DNA of 44,447 bases from Pseudomonadota bacterium. Its GTDB lineage: Bacteria; Pseudomonadota; Gammaproteobacteria; Burkholderiales; SHXO01. The translations under genes were made by a program, and so were the position numbers. The stretch lies in the NCBI GenBank assembly GCA_023430065.1, contig JAEZCG010000085.1, forward strand, positions 1-44,447, read 5' to 3'. Positions within the stretch are counted from its first letter, which is position 1; each line of letters starts with the position of its first letter. Of the stretch, positions 8,298 to 17,033 are shown piece by piece. Under the pieces are notes generated by a model, which was given only the letters and a program-made list of their open reading frames with translations, was not told where the DNA came from and searched no databases.

Positions 8298-9356
8298 TCA
8301 CCCGCCCATCATCTTCTCGACCTGCCGCCAGCCGGCCTCGGCCATCGGGCGTGCGCGCTTGCCGGACTCGATCGCGTGCTGGCTGGCCGCGGTGCCGTCC
8401 ACCACCCGCCCCATGATGCCCTGCAGGATGCCGGCGAGCCGGAACATGTTGTAGGCCATGTAGTAGTCCCAGTGCTCGATGCGATCGCGGCCGGTGCGGC
8501 GACAGTACATCGCCACGTACTCCTCCTCGCTCGGAATGCCGAGCGCGGCGAGGTCGAGGCCGCCGATGCCGCGGAACTCGCCGGGAAGCAGGCGCCAGTA
8601 CATGCAGTGGTAGGCGAAGTCGGCCAGCGGATGGCCCAGCGTCGACAGCTCCCAGTCGAGCACGGCGAGGATGCGCGGTTGCGTGGGATGGAAGATGACG
8701 TTGTCCAGGCGGAAGTCGCCGTGCACGATGGCGATCTCGTCGTTGTGCGGCAGGTGCTGCGGAAGCCACTCGATCAGGCGTTCCATCGCCTCGATCTTCT
8801 CCGTCTCGGACGCGCGATACTGCTTGGTCCAGCGTGCGATCTGGCGCTCCAGGTAGCTTCCCGGCTTGCCATAGTCCCCCAGGCCCACCGCGGAATAGTC
8901 GACGCGATGCAGCGCGGCGATCACCCGGTTCATCTCGTCGTAGATCGCGTGCCGCTCCTGCGGCGCCAGGCCCGGCAGCGACTGGTCCCAGAACACGCGT
9001 CCCTGGACATAGTCCATGATGTAGAACGCGGTGCCGATGACGCCATCGTCCTCGCACAGCGCGAAGCTGCGCGCGACCGGAATGCCGGCCGGGCGCAGCG
9101 CGCTGATCACCCGGTACTCACGGTCCACGGCATGCGCCGAGGGCAGCAGCTTGCCCGGCGGCTTGCGGCGCAGGACGTAGCGCTGCGCCGGCGTGCGCAG
9201 CAGGAAGGTCGGGTTCGACTGGCCGCCCCGGAACTGCTCCACCTCCAGCGGGCCGCGAAAACCCTCCACATGCTCCAGCATGTAGCGCTCGAGACGCGTG
9301 ACGTCGAATCGGTGCCTCTCCTGCACCGGCATGGTGCCTTCGAACTGCTCTTGCAT
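8298..9356 (-). CDS. Phosphotransferase family protein (ACAD10/11 kinase-domain-like)
   Basis: 352 residues from the ATG at 9356 (MQEQFEGTMPVQERHRFD); a second ATG lies seven codons in. It has the aminoglycoside-phosphotransferase/choline-kinase fold: the nucleotide-binding lysine-type strand YVLRRKPPGKLL, the catalytic Brenner motif VHGDFRLDNVIFHP, and the metal motif VLDWELSTLGHPLADFAYH. The GQSNPTFLL and WELSTLGHPLAD patterns are those of proteins related to the kinase domain of ACAD10/11, which phosphorylate 4-hydroxyacyl-CoA during hydroxy-acid catabolism. Clustering with an acyl-CoA ligase, an MDR reductase and an SDR supports an acyl-CoA catabolic role. Activity on 4-hydroxyacyl-CoA is inference from relatives. 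Confidence 0.87.
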   Translation of the reverse strand: MQEQFEGTMPVQERHRFDVTRLERYMLEHVEGFRGPLEVEQFRGGQSNPTFLLRTPAQRYVLRRKPPGKLLPSAHAVDREYRVISALRPAGIPVARSFALCEDDGVIGTAFYIMDYVQGRVFWDQSLPGLAPQERHAIYDEMNRVIAALHRVDYSAVGLGDYGKPGSYLERQIARWTKQYRASETEKIEAMERLIEWLPQHLPHNDEIAIVHGDFRLDNVIFHPTQPRILAVLDWELSTLGHPLADFAYHCMYWRLLPGEFRGIGGLDLAALGIPSEEEYVAMYCRRTGRDRIEHWDYYMAYNMFRLAGILQGIMGRVVDGTAASQHAIESGKRARPMAEAGWRQVEKMMGG

Positions 9357-9495
9357 TGCGCTGCGGGGATTGGTGATGAGGGGGAATCCGCCGAGAATAC
9401 CGAACGCCCCTCGCCGGTGCAAATGAGGCGCAGCCAGAGGGAGACGCAGACCCCCATGCTAGAATCCCCGGCGTGTCGTCTTCCCGAATCATTCC

Positions 9496-10350
9496 ATGAA
9501 GGACTTCCGCGACAAGGTCGCCGTGATCACCGGCGGTGCCAGCGGGCTCGGCCTTGCGATGGCGAAGCGCTTCGCTGCCGAGGGCATGAAGCTGGTGCTC
9601 GCGGACATCGAGGAGGACGCGCTGCGCCGCGTGGAGCAGGACTTCCGCAAGGCGAAGATTCCCGTCGTCGGTATCCGCACCGATGTGTCACGCGCGCAGG
9701 ACGTCGAACGTCTGGCCGAGAAGGCGCTCGCCACCTTCGGCGGCGTTCACCTGCTGTGCAACAACGCCGGCGTGGCCCCTGGTGGAACCGTGTGGGAGCA
9801 CACGCTTGCCGACTGGGAGTGGGTGCTGGGGGTGAACGTGTGGGGCGTGATCCACGGCGTGCGCACCTTTCTGCCGATCATGCTGCGCCAGGACGGCGAG
9901 TGCCACGTGATCAACACCGCATCGGTCGCCGGCCTGCTCTCCGTTCCCAACATGGGGAGCTACTGCGTATCCAAGCACTCGGTGGTCACGCTCAGCGAGT
10001 GCCTGTTCCACGATCTGGCGCAACGCGAGGCGAACGTGGGCGTGTCGGTGCTGTGTCCCGCCTACGTGCCGACCGGCATCGCCGATTCGGAGCGCAACCG
10101 CCCCGCCATGTTGCGCAATGCGCCGCGCAACAAGACCCCCGAGGAACTCGCGCGCGAGGAGGCGATGCGCCATGCGGTCACGTCCGGTCGCGTCAGCCCC
10201 GATCAGGTCGCCCAGATGGTGTTCGAGGCGGTGCAGACAAACCGCTTCTACGTGATCACGCATCCCAAAATCAAGGGCGCCATCCAGACACGGATGGAAG
10301 ACATCCTGCTCGAACGCCAGCCGACGGATACGTCGAAGCCCAATCCCTGA
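9496..10350 (+). CDS. Short-chain dehydrogenase/reductase
   Basis: 284 residues from the ATG at 9496. It is a classical SDR with a complete Rossmann motif (VAVITGGASGLGLAMAKRF, TGxxxGxG), an Asp at the end of beta-2 (LADIEEDA, suggesting NAD preference), CNNAGVA, the catalytic Ser in NTASVAG, and Tyr-x3-Lys in SYCVSKHSVVTL. The long insertion after LCPAYVPTGI (about residues 197-225) is seen in a subgroup annotated as SDRs of lipid or hydroxyacyl metabolism. It is divergent from the phosphotransferase gene (139 bases apart), so the two probably share a regulatory region. The substrate is unknown. No strong ribosome site is visible upstream. Confidence 0.92.
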   Translation: MKDFRDKVAVITGGASGLGLAMAKRFAAEGMKLVLADIEEDALRRVEQDFRKAKIPVVGIRTDVSRAQDVERLAEKALATFGGVHLLCNNAGVAPGGTVWEHTLADWEWVLGVNVWGVIHGVRTFLPIMLRQDGECHVINTASVAGLLSVPNMGSYCVSKHSVVTLSECLFHDLAQREANVGVSVLCPAYVPTGIADSERNRPAMLRNAPRNKTPEELAREEAMRHAVTSGRVSPDQVAQMVFEAVQTNRFYVITHPKIKGAIQTRMEDILLERQPTDTSKPNP

Positions 10351-10353
10351 TAC

Positions 10354-10374
10354 CGGCCACGGCTTTCGTGGCCG
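10354..10374. terminator. Hairpin between convergent SDR and piuC genes
   Basis: CGGCCACG (10354-10361) and CGTGGCCG (10367-10374) form an 8-bp perfect stem with a 5-base GCTTT loop, located four bases after the SDR stop and just before the piuC stop on the other strand. There is no following T-run, so it is a candidate bidirectional terminator or 3' end stabiliser. Confidence 0.45.
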
Positions 10375-10390
10375 CCTCTGTGCCGGAGGT

Positions 10391-11074
10391 TCAGACTTCC
10401 GCCCACATGCGCAGCAGATTGTGATAGCAGGAGGTCAGGGTGACGGCCGGTCCGATCTCGCCGTACTCGGTGCGCAGCGCCAGGATGGCCATGTCCATGT
10501 CGAACAGCATGCGGCGACGCTCGGGGTCCCGCACCATGCTCTGGATCCAGAAGAACGACGCCAACCGCTCGCCGCGGGTGACGGGTTCGACCCGGTGCAC
10601 GCTGGAGGACGGGTACAGGATCAGGTGTCCCGCGGGCAGCTTCACCTTCTGCACACCGAAGGTGTCCTGGATCGTCAGTTCGCCGCCGTCATAGTCCTCG
10701 GCTGAACTGAGGAACAAGGTCGCCGAGACATCCGTGCGTACGCGCGCCCCGGAGGAGGCAACGGTGCGCACGGCATTGTCGACGTGATTGCCGAAGGCAT
10801 TCGCGGCGCCGCCGTAGCGGTTGAACAGCGGTGGGTAGATGGTCCGCGGCAGCGCGGCGGTGAAGAACAGCGCGCTGCGGCCAAGCGCCTCCATGACCAC
10901 TGCGCGCGCCTGCAGCGAGGCCGGACAATCGTCCGGCAGCTGGAGGTTGTTCTTCGTCTGGGCAGACTGCGAGCCCGCGGTGATGCGTCCGTCCACCCAC
11001 TCTCCTTTGGCGAGGATGGCGCGCACGCGCTGCAGTTCGGATGCGGACAGGACGTCGGGAACGTGCAACAGCAT
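10391..11074 (-). CDS. piuC: PKHD-type Fe(II)/2-oxoglutarate hydroxylase PiuC
   Basis: 227 residues, the usual length of PiuC/YbiX, from an ATG at 11074 with a strong GGAGGAAGG ribosome site. It is a prolyl-4-hydroxylase-like 2-oxoglutarate dioxygenase: the iron ligands appear in NHVDNAVR (His-x-Asp) and [10 protein letters not shown] (distal His), and the 2-oxoglutarate-binding Arg in [13 protein letters not shown]. The gene starts 17 bases after the siderophore receptor stop, the standard arrangement in which piuC accompanies a catecholate siderophore receptor (Fiu/PiuA). The physiological substrate of PiuC enzymes is not settled; a role in using the imported siderophore is inferred from this linkage. 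Expression should follow the Fur-controlled operon. Confidence 0.93.
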   Translation of the reverse strand: MLLHVPDVLSASELQRVRAILAKGEWVDGRITAGSQSAQTKNNLQLPDDCPASLQARAVVMEALGRSALFFTAALPRTIYPPLFNRYGGAANAFGNHVDNAVRTVASSGARVRTDVSATLFLSSAEDYDGGELTIQDTFGVQKVKLPAGHLILYPSSSVHRVEPVTRGERLASFFWIQSMVRDPERRRMLFDMDMAILALRTEYGEIGPAVTLTSCYHNLLRMWAEV

Positions 11075-11091
11075 GCGGCCTTCCTCCCGGA

Positions 11092-13284
11092 TCAGAGTTT
11101 GACGTCGAGCGTACCGAGAAACACACGCGAGGTGCCGGGAATGACGTGCCCGGCGTACACCGTCTCGTAGTGCACCGTGTCGAACACGTTGAGCACGTTC
11201 AGGCGCAAGGTGTAGCGCGGCTGCACGTAGCTCACCATGGCATCCCAGCGGATGTAGCCCGGGGCGCGGTTGGTGTTGGCGTTGCTGCCGTAGCGCTTGC
11301 CCACCGCGTTGAAGCCGCCGCCTACCTGCCAGCCCTTGGGCAGCCGGTAGACCGTCCACAGGTTCGCGGTGTAGGGCGGCGTGTACAGCGGCCAGTTGCC
11401 GATCTGGTCTTCGGCAATCGATTCGTCGATCTCGGCCCACATGCGCGCGACGCCGCCGAACACCTCCCAGTTGGGCGTGATGCGCCCTGCCAGTTCCAGT
11501 TCGATGCCGTCTGTATGACGGCGACCGGAAAGAAGGAATTCATCGGCCACCAGCGGGTCGGTGTTGCGCTCGTTGGTCTTCTCCGTGCGGAACAGCGCGG
11601 TGCGGATCGACAGGCCACGGGCGAGGTCCCACTTGGCGCCGATCTCGGCGTTGCGGCTTTCCTCCGGCGGCGTGTTGCTGCCGCGCACATCGAGCGAGTA
11701 CAACTCGGCCGAGGGATTGAAGGAGGTGCCGTAGGCGACGTAGTACATCTGCGTCTGGTCCGGCTGGTAGATGAGCCCGGTGCGGTAGCTCCACACGGTG
11801 TCGGTGCGGCTGAGCGGACCGAGAGGCTCCGCACGCTCGTAGTCGGCATCGAGCCGGTCCCAGCGCAGGCCGAGCAACACTTTCCAGCCGGGGATGAATT
11901 CGACGATGTCCTGCACGTACAGGCCGATGCTGTTCGACTCGAAGTTCACCTCGTTCGTGCGGGTCTTGTCGAAGAACCCGGCCGGCAGCGCCGGATAGGG
12001 ATTGGGATTGCCCACGGTGGTGGGCGGAATGGCACCGGTGGCGGCGTACGACCAGCGCTTCGCGTCCTCCCAGGCCAGTTCCATCCCGGCGAGCAGCAGG
12101 TGCTCGAAGGACCCGGTCTTGAACCTGGCATTGAGATCGGTCTGGCTGATGATCGGGGTTTCCTCCCCGCCACGCGCCTGGCGCTGCCGGTTCACCGCCG
12201 TGGCGTCGGTGACGAGCGTCGTTCCGCCCGGCAGCCGGGGCACCGACGTCCACAGGTCGCGCTCGTAGTCGGCTACCCGCAGCGCGGTGCGCAGCGATAC
12301 ATCCGGCGTGAAACGATACAACGCAGAGGCGGTGGCGATGGTGGTTTCGTAGCGCTCGTAGGCCCCGTTGGCGAAGCCGTAGAAGCGATCCACCGGCACG
12401 TCGAGCGGCCGTTCATTGAAGTAGGGAACGCCGAAATCGGGAACGTTGTCCTCCTTCAGGTGAAAGACCGACAGGCCGAGCTCCAGCTGCGTGCCCAGGC
12501 CCCAGGCGACCGAGGGGGCAACTCCCCAGCGCTCGTAGTGCGGACCCTCGCCGCGGAAGCTGTCGGCGTCGTGCACCATGGCGTTCAGGCGCAGGCCGGT
12601 GGAACTGCCGAGCGCCCTGTTCAGGTCGATCGTCGCGCGGCTGTAGCCGTAGCTGCCCAGCGTGGCGCTGGCCTCGAATGCGTCGATCAGCATCGGTTGC
12701 TTGCTCACCTGATTCACCACGCCACCGGTGGAGCCGCGACCGAACAGCATGGAGGATGCCCCGCGCAGGACGTCGATCTGTTCCATGTTGAACAGATCGC
12801 GGTTGTACTGCGCGACGTCGCGGATCCCATCGAGATACAGATCCCCGTAGATCGGGAAGCCCCGCATGGAGAAATTGTCGCCGATGCGGCCGCCCTCGCC
12901 GGCGGCGAAGGTGATGCCGGGCGCATTACCGAGCGCCTGCTGCAGTGACGCGTTGCCGCGATCCTCGAATACGGTACGCGGGATGACGGTCAGCGACTGC
13001 GGAATGTCGCGCGGCGCCTGCGGCAACTTGCCGACACTGGTGATCTCGGGCTGGTAGCCGTCATGCGGGCGGGTGGCTTCGACATCGACCTGCGGCGTGG
13101 TGACCTCCTCCTGCGCCCCGGCGGGCAGGGTCAGCGCCATGCCGGTGAGCAGCGCGCCGATGGGCAGCAGCCGGGGCGATGCGCCCGACGTGTCGGTCTG
13201 CGGTCGGAGGGGATGAACCGTGCATTCGCGCACGGCATGATCGACATCGGCGCGGCGGACGCGCGCGGCGGGCTTGCTCTTCAT
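11092..13284 (-). CDS. TonB-dependent catecholate-type siderophore receptor
   Basis: 730 residues from the ATG at 13284 with a GGGAGACC ribosome site. It is an outer-membrane beta-barrel transporter for Fe(III)-siderophores. The N-terminus is long (about 57 residues) and the hydrophobic signal core is [20 protein letters not shown]. The plug domain has [63 protein letters not shown] and [19 protein letters not shown], all typical of the Fiu/CirA-like siderophore receptor group. The barrel ends in Leu rather than the usual Phe. A TonB box may lie near [10 protein letters not shown]. It is followed by piuC and preceded by hemP (103-base gap without its own Fur box), so it belongs to the tonB operon. 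Confidence 0.93.
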   Translation of the reverse strand: MKSKPAARVRRADVDHAVRECTVHPLRPQTDTSGASPRLLPIGALLTGMALTLPAGAQEEVTTPQVDVEATRPHDGYQPEITSVGKLPQAPRDIPQSLTVIPRTVFEDRGNASLQQALGNAPGITFAAGEGGRIGDNFSMRGFPIYGDLYLDGIRDVAQYNRDLFNMEQIDVLRGASSMLFGRGSTGGVVNQVSKQPMLIDAFEASATLGSYGYSRATIDLNRALGSSTGLRLNAMVHDADSFRGEGPHYERWGVAPSVAWGLGTQLELGLSVFHLKEDNVPDFGVPYFNERPLDVPVDRFYGFANGAYERYETTIATASALYRFTPDVSLRTALRVADYERDLWTSVPRLPGGTTLVTDATAVNRQRQARGGEETPIISQTDLNARFKTGSFEHLLLAGMELAWEDAKRWSYAATGAIPPTTVGNPNPYPALPAGFFDKTRTNEVNFESNSIGLYVQDIVEFIPGWKVLLGLRWDRLDADYERAEPLGPLSRTDTVWSYRTGLIYQPDQTQMYYVAYGTSFNPSAELYSLDVRGSNTPPEESRNAEIGAKWDLARGLSIRTALFRTEKTNERNTDPLVADEFLLSGRRHTDGIELELAGRITPNWEVFGGVARMWAEIDESIAEDQIGNWPLYTPPYTANLWTVYRLPKGWQVGGGFNAVGKRYGSNANTNRAPGYIRWDAMVSYVQPRYTLRLNVLNVFDTVHYETVYAGHVIPGTSRVFLGTLDVKL

Positions 13285-13387
13285 TCCGGTCTCCCTGTGC
13301 GGTAGGAAAGCGCATTGGCTGGCTACCGCCGGAAGAGCGGAATGGCTGGCTAGTGAAAAACGAGTCGAGGAGGGCTGCGACGCTCGG

Positions 13388-13582
13388 CTACTTGGTCAGA
13401 ATCAACCCTCCCTTGCTGGTCTGCCGCAGCGAGTAGGTCTCGCCGTTGTGCTCGATCACCAGTTCCCGGCATCCCTTGAACAGTTCGCTGCTCGGCACCG
13501 CCGGGCGCGACACGGCCGTCGCGGTCGTGCGCGCGCCCGCCTCGGGGGAGACGGCATGATGCGTGGAACGACGCTCGTTCAT
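13388..13582 (-). CDS. hemP: Hemin uptake protein HemP
   Basis: 64-residue protein. The C-terminal half, SSELFKGCRELVIEHNGETY followed by SLRQTSKGGLILTK, is the HemP family signature (the conserved pattern ends in G-K/G-LILTK). The N-terminus is a low-complexity Arg/Thr/Ala tail. The ATG at 13582 overlaps the exbD stop (ATGA), so translation is probably coupled. HemP proteins are small, iron-regulated and encoded with heme or siderophore uptake systems; in some beta- and alphaproteobacteria HemP acts as a regulator of heme uptake genes. Here it sits between exbD and a siderophore receptor instead of a heme receptor. Confidence 0.9.
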   Translation of the reverse strand: MNERRSTHHAVSPEAGARTTATAVSRPAVPSSELFKGCRELVIEHNGETYSLRQTSKGGLILTK

Positions 13583-13998
13583 TCGCGTACCGGCTCCGTG
13601 ATGAACGCCAGCCGCGTGACACCGGTGCTCTGCGCGAGCGCCAGCACTTCGGCCAGCACCTGGTACTGCGTGGTGCGCTCCGCGCGCAGCCGCAGCTGGG
13701 GCTGCGGATCCTGCCCTGCGATGCGCAGGAAGCGGCTCTCGAGCTCGGATTTCTCGATCCGGTCCGCGTCCCAGAACACCTGCCCCTGGCCGTCGATCGT
13801 CAGATTGATGCTCTGCGGCGGCGCCACGCTGACCTGCGCCGTCGCCTCGGGCAGGTCGACGCGAATGGCGTGCGTCAGCAGCGGCGCGGTGACGATGAAA
13901 ATCACCAGCAGTACGAGCATGACGTCGATCAGCGGAATCATGTTGATCTCGGCCATCGGACGGGCGTTGTCGCCCTCGGTAAATCCGCCGAAGGCCAT
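13579..13998 (-). CDS. exbD: Biopolymer transport protein ExbD
   Basis: 139 residues from the ATG at 13998. It is the inner-membrane ExbD subunit that, with ExbB, uses the proton gradient to energise TonB. The N-terminal MAEINMIPLIDVMLVLLVIFIVTA pattern holds the essential membrane Asp (IPLIDVMLVLL) inside a single transmembrane helix. It is followed by a periplasmic domain with HAIRVDLPEA and LRAERTTQYQVLAEVL. It overlaps exbB by one base at its start (TGATG) and hemP by four at its end, consistent with one tightly coupled operon. Confidence 0.95.
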   Translation of the reverse strand: MAFGGFTEGDNARPMAEINMIPLIDVMLVLLVIFIVTAPLLTHAIRVDLPEATAQVSVAPPQSINLTIDGQGQVFWDADRIEKSELESRFLRIAGQDPQPQLRLRAERTTQYQVLAEVLALAQSTGVTRLAFITEPVRE

Positions 13999-14759
13999 CA
14001 GACGGCTCCCGCGGCAGCCGAGCGTGCACCGGCGCCGGCCCCTGCGCCGGTGCGCCCGCGCGCACTTCCGGCCACCCGCGACCCGGTCACGAGGAAGGCT
14101 TGCACGTCGTGGGCGAAACCGTCGAGTTCGGTGAGCAGCAGGCGGTTGGCGCGCACGAACGCGTTGTAGGCCAGCACGGCTGGAATCGCGACGGCCAGAC
14201 CGAGTGCGGTCATGATCAGCGCCTCGCCGACGGGTCCGGCCACCGCATCGAGCGAGGCCTTGCCGCTGAAGCCGATGGCGAGCAGCGCGTGATAGATACC
14301 CCACACGGTGCCGAACAGGCCGACGAACGGCGCGGCGCTGCCGACCGAGGCGAGCACCGTCAATCCCCACTCCGAGTGGGCGGTTTCCTGGGTCATCGCG
14401 CGGCGGATGGCGCGGGTGATGAATTCGTCATGTCCCGCGCCTTTCGCGATGCTCGCCGCAGAGGACTTGTCCCAGTGCGACTGCGCGGCGAGGCCCTGCG
14501 CGGCGAGTCGCCCGAAGGGTTCCTGTGCCGGGTTCTTGCCGAGATCCGCGGCAACCTGCTCGAGCGACGCGGCACTCCAGAACCGGGCGAGGAAGCCGCG
14601 CGACTTCTGCCGCGTCTGCACGTTGCGCAGGGACTTCACCAGGATCAGGTACCAACTCGACACGGACATCACGAACAGGATCGCGAGCACCGTGAGACCG
14701 ACCGCGTCGGCCTGGGTCAGGAAGTGGCCGAAGCCGAAAGTCGTCTGCTGCGTCATCAC
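13998..14759 (-). CDS. exbB: Biopolymer transport protein ExbB (MotA/TolQ/ExbB)
   Basis: 253 residues from the ATG at 14759. It is the pentameric proton-channel subunit of the TonB energy system. Three membrane segments are visible: residues 16-42 (DAVGLTVLAILFVMSVSSWYLILV), about 133-155 (VLASVGSAAPFVGLFGTVWG) and about 170-195 (ALIMTALGLAVAIPAVLAYNAF). The GLFGTVWGI and EALIMTALGLAVAIPAVLAYN blocks are family signatures and line the channel. The C-terminal tail is an unusual Gly/Ala/Arg low-complexity stretch. It starts two bases after tonB ends and overlaps exbD. Confidence 0.95.
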   Translation of the reverse strand: MMTQQTTFGFGHFLTQADAVGLTVLAILFVMSVSSWYLILVKSLRNVQTRQKSRGFLARFWSAASLEQVAADLGKNPAQEPFGRLAAQGLAAQSHWDKSSAASIAKGAGHDEFITRAIRRAMTQETAHSEWGLTVLASVGSAAPFVGLFGTVWGIYHALLAIGFSGKASLDAVAGPVGEALIMTALGLAVAIPAVLAYNAFVRANRLLLTELDGFAHDVQAFLVTGSRVAGSARGRTGAGAGAGARSAAAGAV

Positions 14760-14760
14760 A

Positions 14761-15558
14761 TCATCCTTTGAGGGTAAACCGGATCGGAACCACGACCCAC
14801 GAATCCACGGGGGAATCGCCCCGCTTGGCAGGCACGAATCGCCAGTTTCTCACGACGTCCAGCGCGGCCTGGTCCAGGCGCGGAAAGCCGCAACTTTCCT
14901 TGAGTTCGACCTGTCGCGGTTCGCCCGCCGAGGTCACGAACACGCGCAGCTTGACCAGGCCCTCCTCGCCCATGCGGCGCGACATCATCGGATAGCGCGG
15001 CTTGGGGTTGCGCAGGTAATCGGCAGCGAACAGCGGTTGTGCAACCGGCGTGTCCTGGATCGGCGCCGCTGCAGGCTCGACCGGGGCCTGGGCCACCGGC
15101 GCCGGGGCGGACGACGGCAGGGCGGACGGCGGCGGGGCGGACGGCGGCGGCACCGGATCGGCGGCCGGCTCCGGGGCGGGAGGCGTGTCGTGCGCCAGGA
15201 GCGGCGGCACGGGAGAGCGCGCAGGTTGCGCCAACGGCACCGGTAGGGGTGGCGCAGGAACCGGCTCCGGGACGGCGGGTGGCGGCGGCGCGATCTGCGG
15301 CACCGTCGCAGGGCGCGGGGGGCGCACGACGCGGCGCAGCGCAGGCGCCGCATCGGCCTGGGGTAGCGGCTGCGCCTGCACGTCGGGCTCCGGCAAAGCC
15401 TCTTGGAGCAGTTGGACGACGATCGGCTCGGGCAGGCGTTCCGGCTGCAAAGCGATCTGCGTCAACCCCCAGGCCAGGGCGGCGTGGGCTGCCAGGACGC
15501 CGACCAGTGCGGTCGGCGAGCGCAGCGGTGCCTCGGGCATCGCCGTCAACGCTGTCAC
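14761..15558 (-). CDS. tonB: Energy transducer TonB
   Basis: 265 residues from a GTG at 15558 that follows GGGAGAGG at 15564-15571; an ATG at 15540 would give 259. It couples ExbB/ExbD to outer-membrane receptors. An N-terminal membrane anchor (SPTALVGVLAAHAALAWGLT, including the TonB-type His) is followed by a very proline-rich periplasmic spacer (about residues 45-170) and the C-terminal TonB domain: YLRNPKPRYPMMSRRMGEEG, then VKLRVFVTSAGEPRQVEL and LDQAALDVVRNWRFVPAKRG. It is the first gene of the iron cluster, directly behind a promoter with a Fur box, and serves the receptor encoded four genes downstream. Confidence 0.94.
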   Translation of the reverse strand: MTALTAMPEAPLRSPTALVGVLAAHAALAWGLTQIALQPERLPEPIVVQLLQEALPEPDVQAQPLPQADAAPALRRVVRPPRPATVPQIAPPPPAVPEPVPAPPLPVPLAQPARSPVPPLLAHDTPPAPEPAADPVPPPSAPPPSALPSSAPAPVAQAPVEPAAAPIQDTPVAQPLFAADYLRNPKPRYPMMSRRMGEEGLVKLRVFVTSAGEPRQVELKESCGFPRLDQAALDVVRNWRFVPAKRGDSPVDSWVVVPIRFTLKG

Positions 15559-15581
15559 CGGTCCTCTCCCTGCCTCCCCAT

Positions 15582-15600
15582 AATGAGAATGATTATCGTA
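15582..15600. promoter_or_regulatory. Fur box upstream of tonB
   Basis: AATGAGAATGATTATC at 15582-15597 closely matches the classical 19-bp Fur site (GATAATGATAATCATTATC), including the three imperfect NAT(A/T)AT-like hexamers. It overlaps the -10 region of the tonB promoter and is the only site of this type seen in the iron cluster, which implies iron-dependent repression of all six genes. Confidence 0.85.
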
Positions 15601-15620
15601 TACAGAATCTGCCGCGTCAA
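15592..15620 (-). promoter_or_regulatory. Sigma-70 promoter of the tonB operon
   Basis: On the minus strand TTGACG (15615-15620) is separated by exactly 17 bases from GATAAT (15592-15597), 34 bases before the tonB GTG. This is close to the consensus -35/-10 arrangement. The -10 element is inside the Fur box, so Fur binding would block polymerase. Confidence 0.75.
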
Positions 15621-15656
15621 TCGCAGTCGCCGGATTCGCGCAGCGCCCGTCCAGGC

Positions 15657-16877
15657 TCACGCTGCGCTGCGCGCCCCTTTCGTATTCGCCTTGATGAAGT
15701 CGGCCATCCGCGCAATGCCCTGTCGGATGGCATCGTTCGACGCCGCATAGCTGAAGCGGATGTGCTGGCCCTCGTTGGGAACGCGCGGACCGAAGTGGAT
15801 GTCGGCCAGCACGGCGACGCCGGCTTCGTTCAGCAGGCGCGCACGGAATTCCTCCGAGTCCTTCGCGCCGATCAGGGCGCACGCTTCGGTGACGTTCGGC
15901 CACACGTAGAAGGCACCGCCCGGCGATTGGCAGGTCACGCCCGGCACCTGGTTGAGCAGTTCCACGATCAGGTTGCGCCGCTCGAAGAAGACATCGCGCA
16001 TGCGCTGCGCGTCGTCCTGCGGCCCGTCCAGCGCCTCGATCGCCGCCCACTGGCTGATCTGCGACGCACACGACTCGGTATTGGTGATCCAGGTGGTGAA
16101 GTACGGCGCCAGCTTGCGATTGGCCACGAAACCCAGGCGCCACCCGGTCATCGCCCAGGTCTTCGAGCAGCCGTCCGAGATGATCGTGCGCTCGAGCATG
16201 CCCGGCAGCGAGGCGATGGACGTGAACTGCCCGTCGTACACCAGGCGGCCATAGATCTCGTCGGCGTACACCCACACCTGCTCGTGCCGACGCAGGATCT
16301 CGGCGATCGCCTCCATGTCCTGGCGGGGAATGATGCCGCCGGTCGGATTGTGGGGAGAATTGAGGATGAGCAGCTTCGTGCGCGGCGTGATCTTGTCGGC
16401 CAGTTCCTGCGGGTCGAAGTTGAATGCCCGCGACTCGCGCAGATGGATCGGCACGGGTACCGCGCCATTGGCCTTGATCTGGGATTCGTAGATGGGAAAC
16501 CCCGGATTGGGATAGATCACCTCGTCCCCGGCGCCGTAGTCGGTGACCGACAGCACGCTGTAGCCGATGAAGGGCTTGGCGCCCGCCCCCACCACCACGT
16601 CGTTCGCATCCACCTCGAGTCCGCGCGTGCGCCGGATGTCGCGCGCGACCGCGTCGCGCAGTTCGACGATGCCTGCCGAGGGGGTGTAGCCGTGCCGGCC
16701 GTCGCGGATCGCCTTCACCGCCGCGTCCTGGATGTTCACCGGTGTGTGGAAATCGGGCTGCCCGATGCAGAACGACACGATGTCGCGCCCTTCGCGGATC
16801 AGCCTGTTCACTTCGGCGAGAACGACGAACGCGTTCTCGGTGCCCAGTTCGCGGGCGCGGCGGCTTACGTCGGCCAT
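15657..16877 (-). CDS. PLP-dependent class I/II aminotransferase
   Basis: 406 residues from the ATG at 16877 (MADVSRRARELGTENAFVVL); an upstream extension to 16991 is unlikely because the AspC-like N-terminus starts here. It is a fold-type I aminotransferase of the AspB/AspC subgroup. FCIGQPDFHTP and GRHGYTPSAGIVELRDAV are the N-terminal substrate regions, NPGFPIYESQIKANG and LNSPHNPTGGIIP the cofactor regions, YADEIYGRLVYDG contributes the Asp/Tyr contacts, and ISDGCSKTWAMTGWRLGF carries the PLP-binding Lys. AFYVWPNVTEA and the C-terminal HIRFSYAASNDAI provide the carboxylate Arg. Aspartate or a related amino acid is likely; specificity cannot be set. It is monocistronic as far as can be seen. 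Confidence 0.92.
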   Translation of the reverse strand: MADVSRRARELGTENAFVVLAEVNRLIREGRDIVSFCIGQPDFHTPVNIQDAAVKAIRDGRHGYTPSAGIVELRDAVARDIRRTRGLEVDANDVVVGAGAKPFIGYSVLSVTDYGAGDEVIYPNPGFPIYESQIKANGAVPVPIHLRESRAFNFDPQELADKITPRTKLLILNSPHNPTGGIIPRQDMEAIAEILRRHEQVWVYADEIYGRLVYDGQFTSIASLPGMLERTIISDGCSKTWAMTGWRLGFVANRKLAPYFTTWITNTESCASQISQWAAIEALDGPQDDAQRMRDVFFERRNLIVELLNQVPGVTCQSPGGAFYVWPNVTEACALIGAKDSEEFRARLLNEAGVAVLADIHFGPRVPNEGQHIRFSYAASNDAIRQGIARMADFIKANTKGARSAA

Positions 16878-17033
16878 GGGAAGTCTCTCTAGAGCATCGG
16901 GCGGGCGATGCGAGGCCGCCCTGTGATTGTCGCGCGGCCGCGACGACGAGGGTTCGTCCGCGGCGCGTGTCCGGCGATTCTTATAGCACAACTGTCCGGG
17001 ACCGGCGCACGCCGCGACGAGGCGAGCGGTCGG

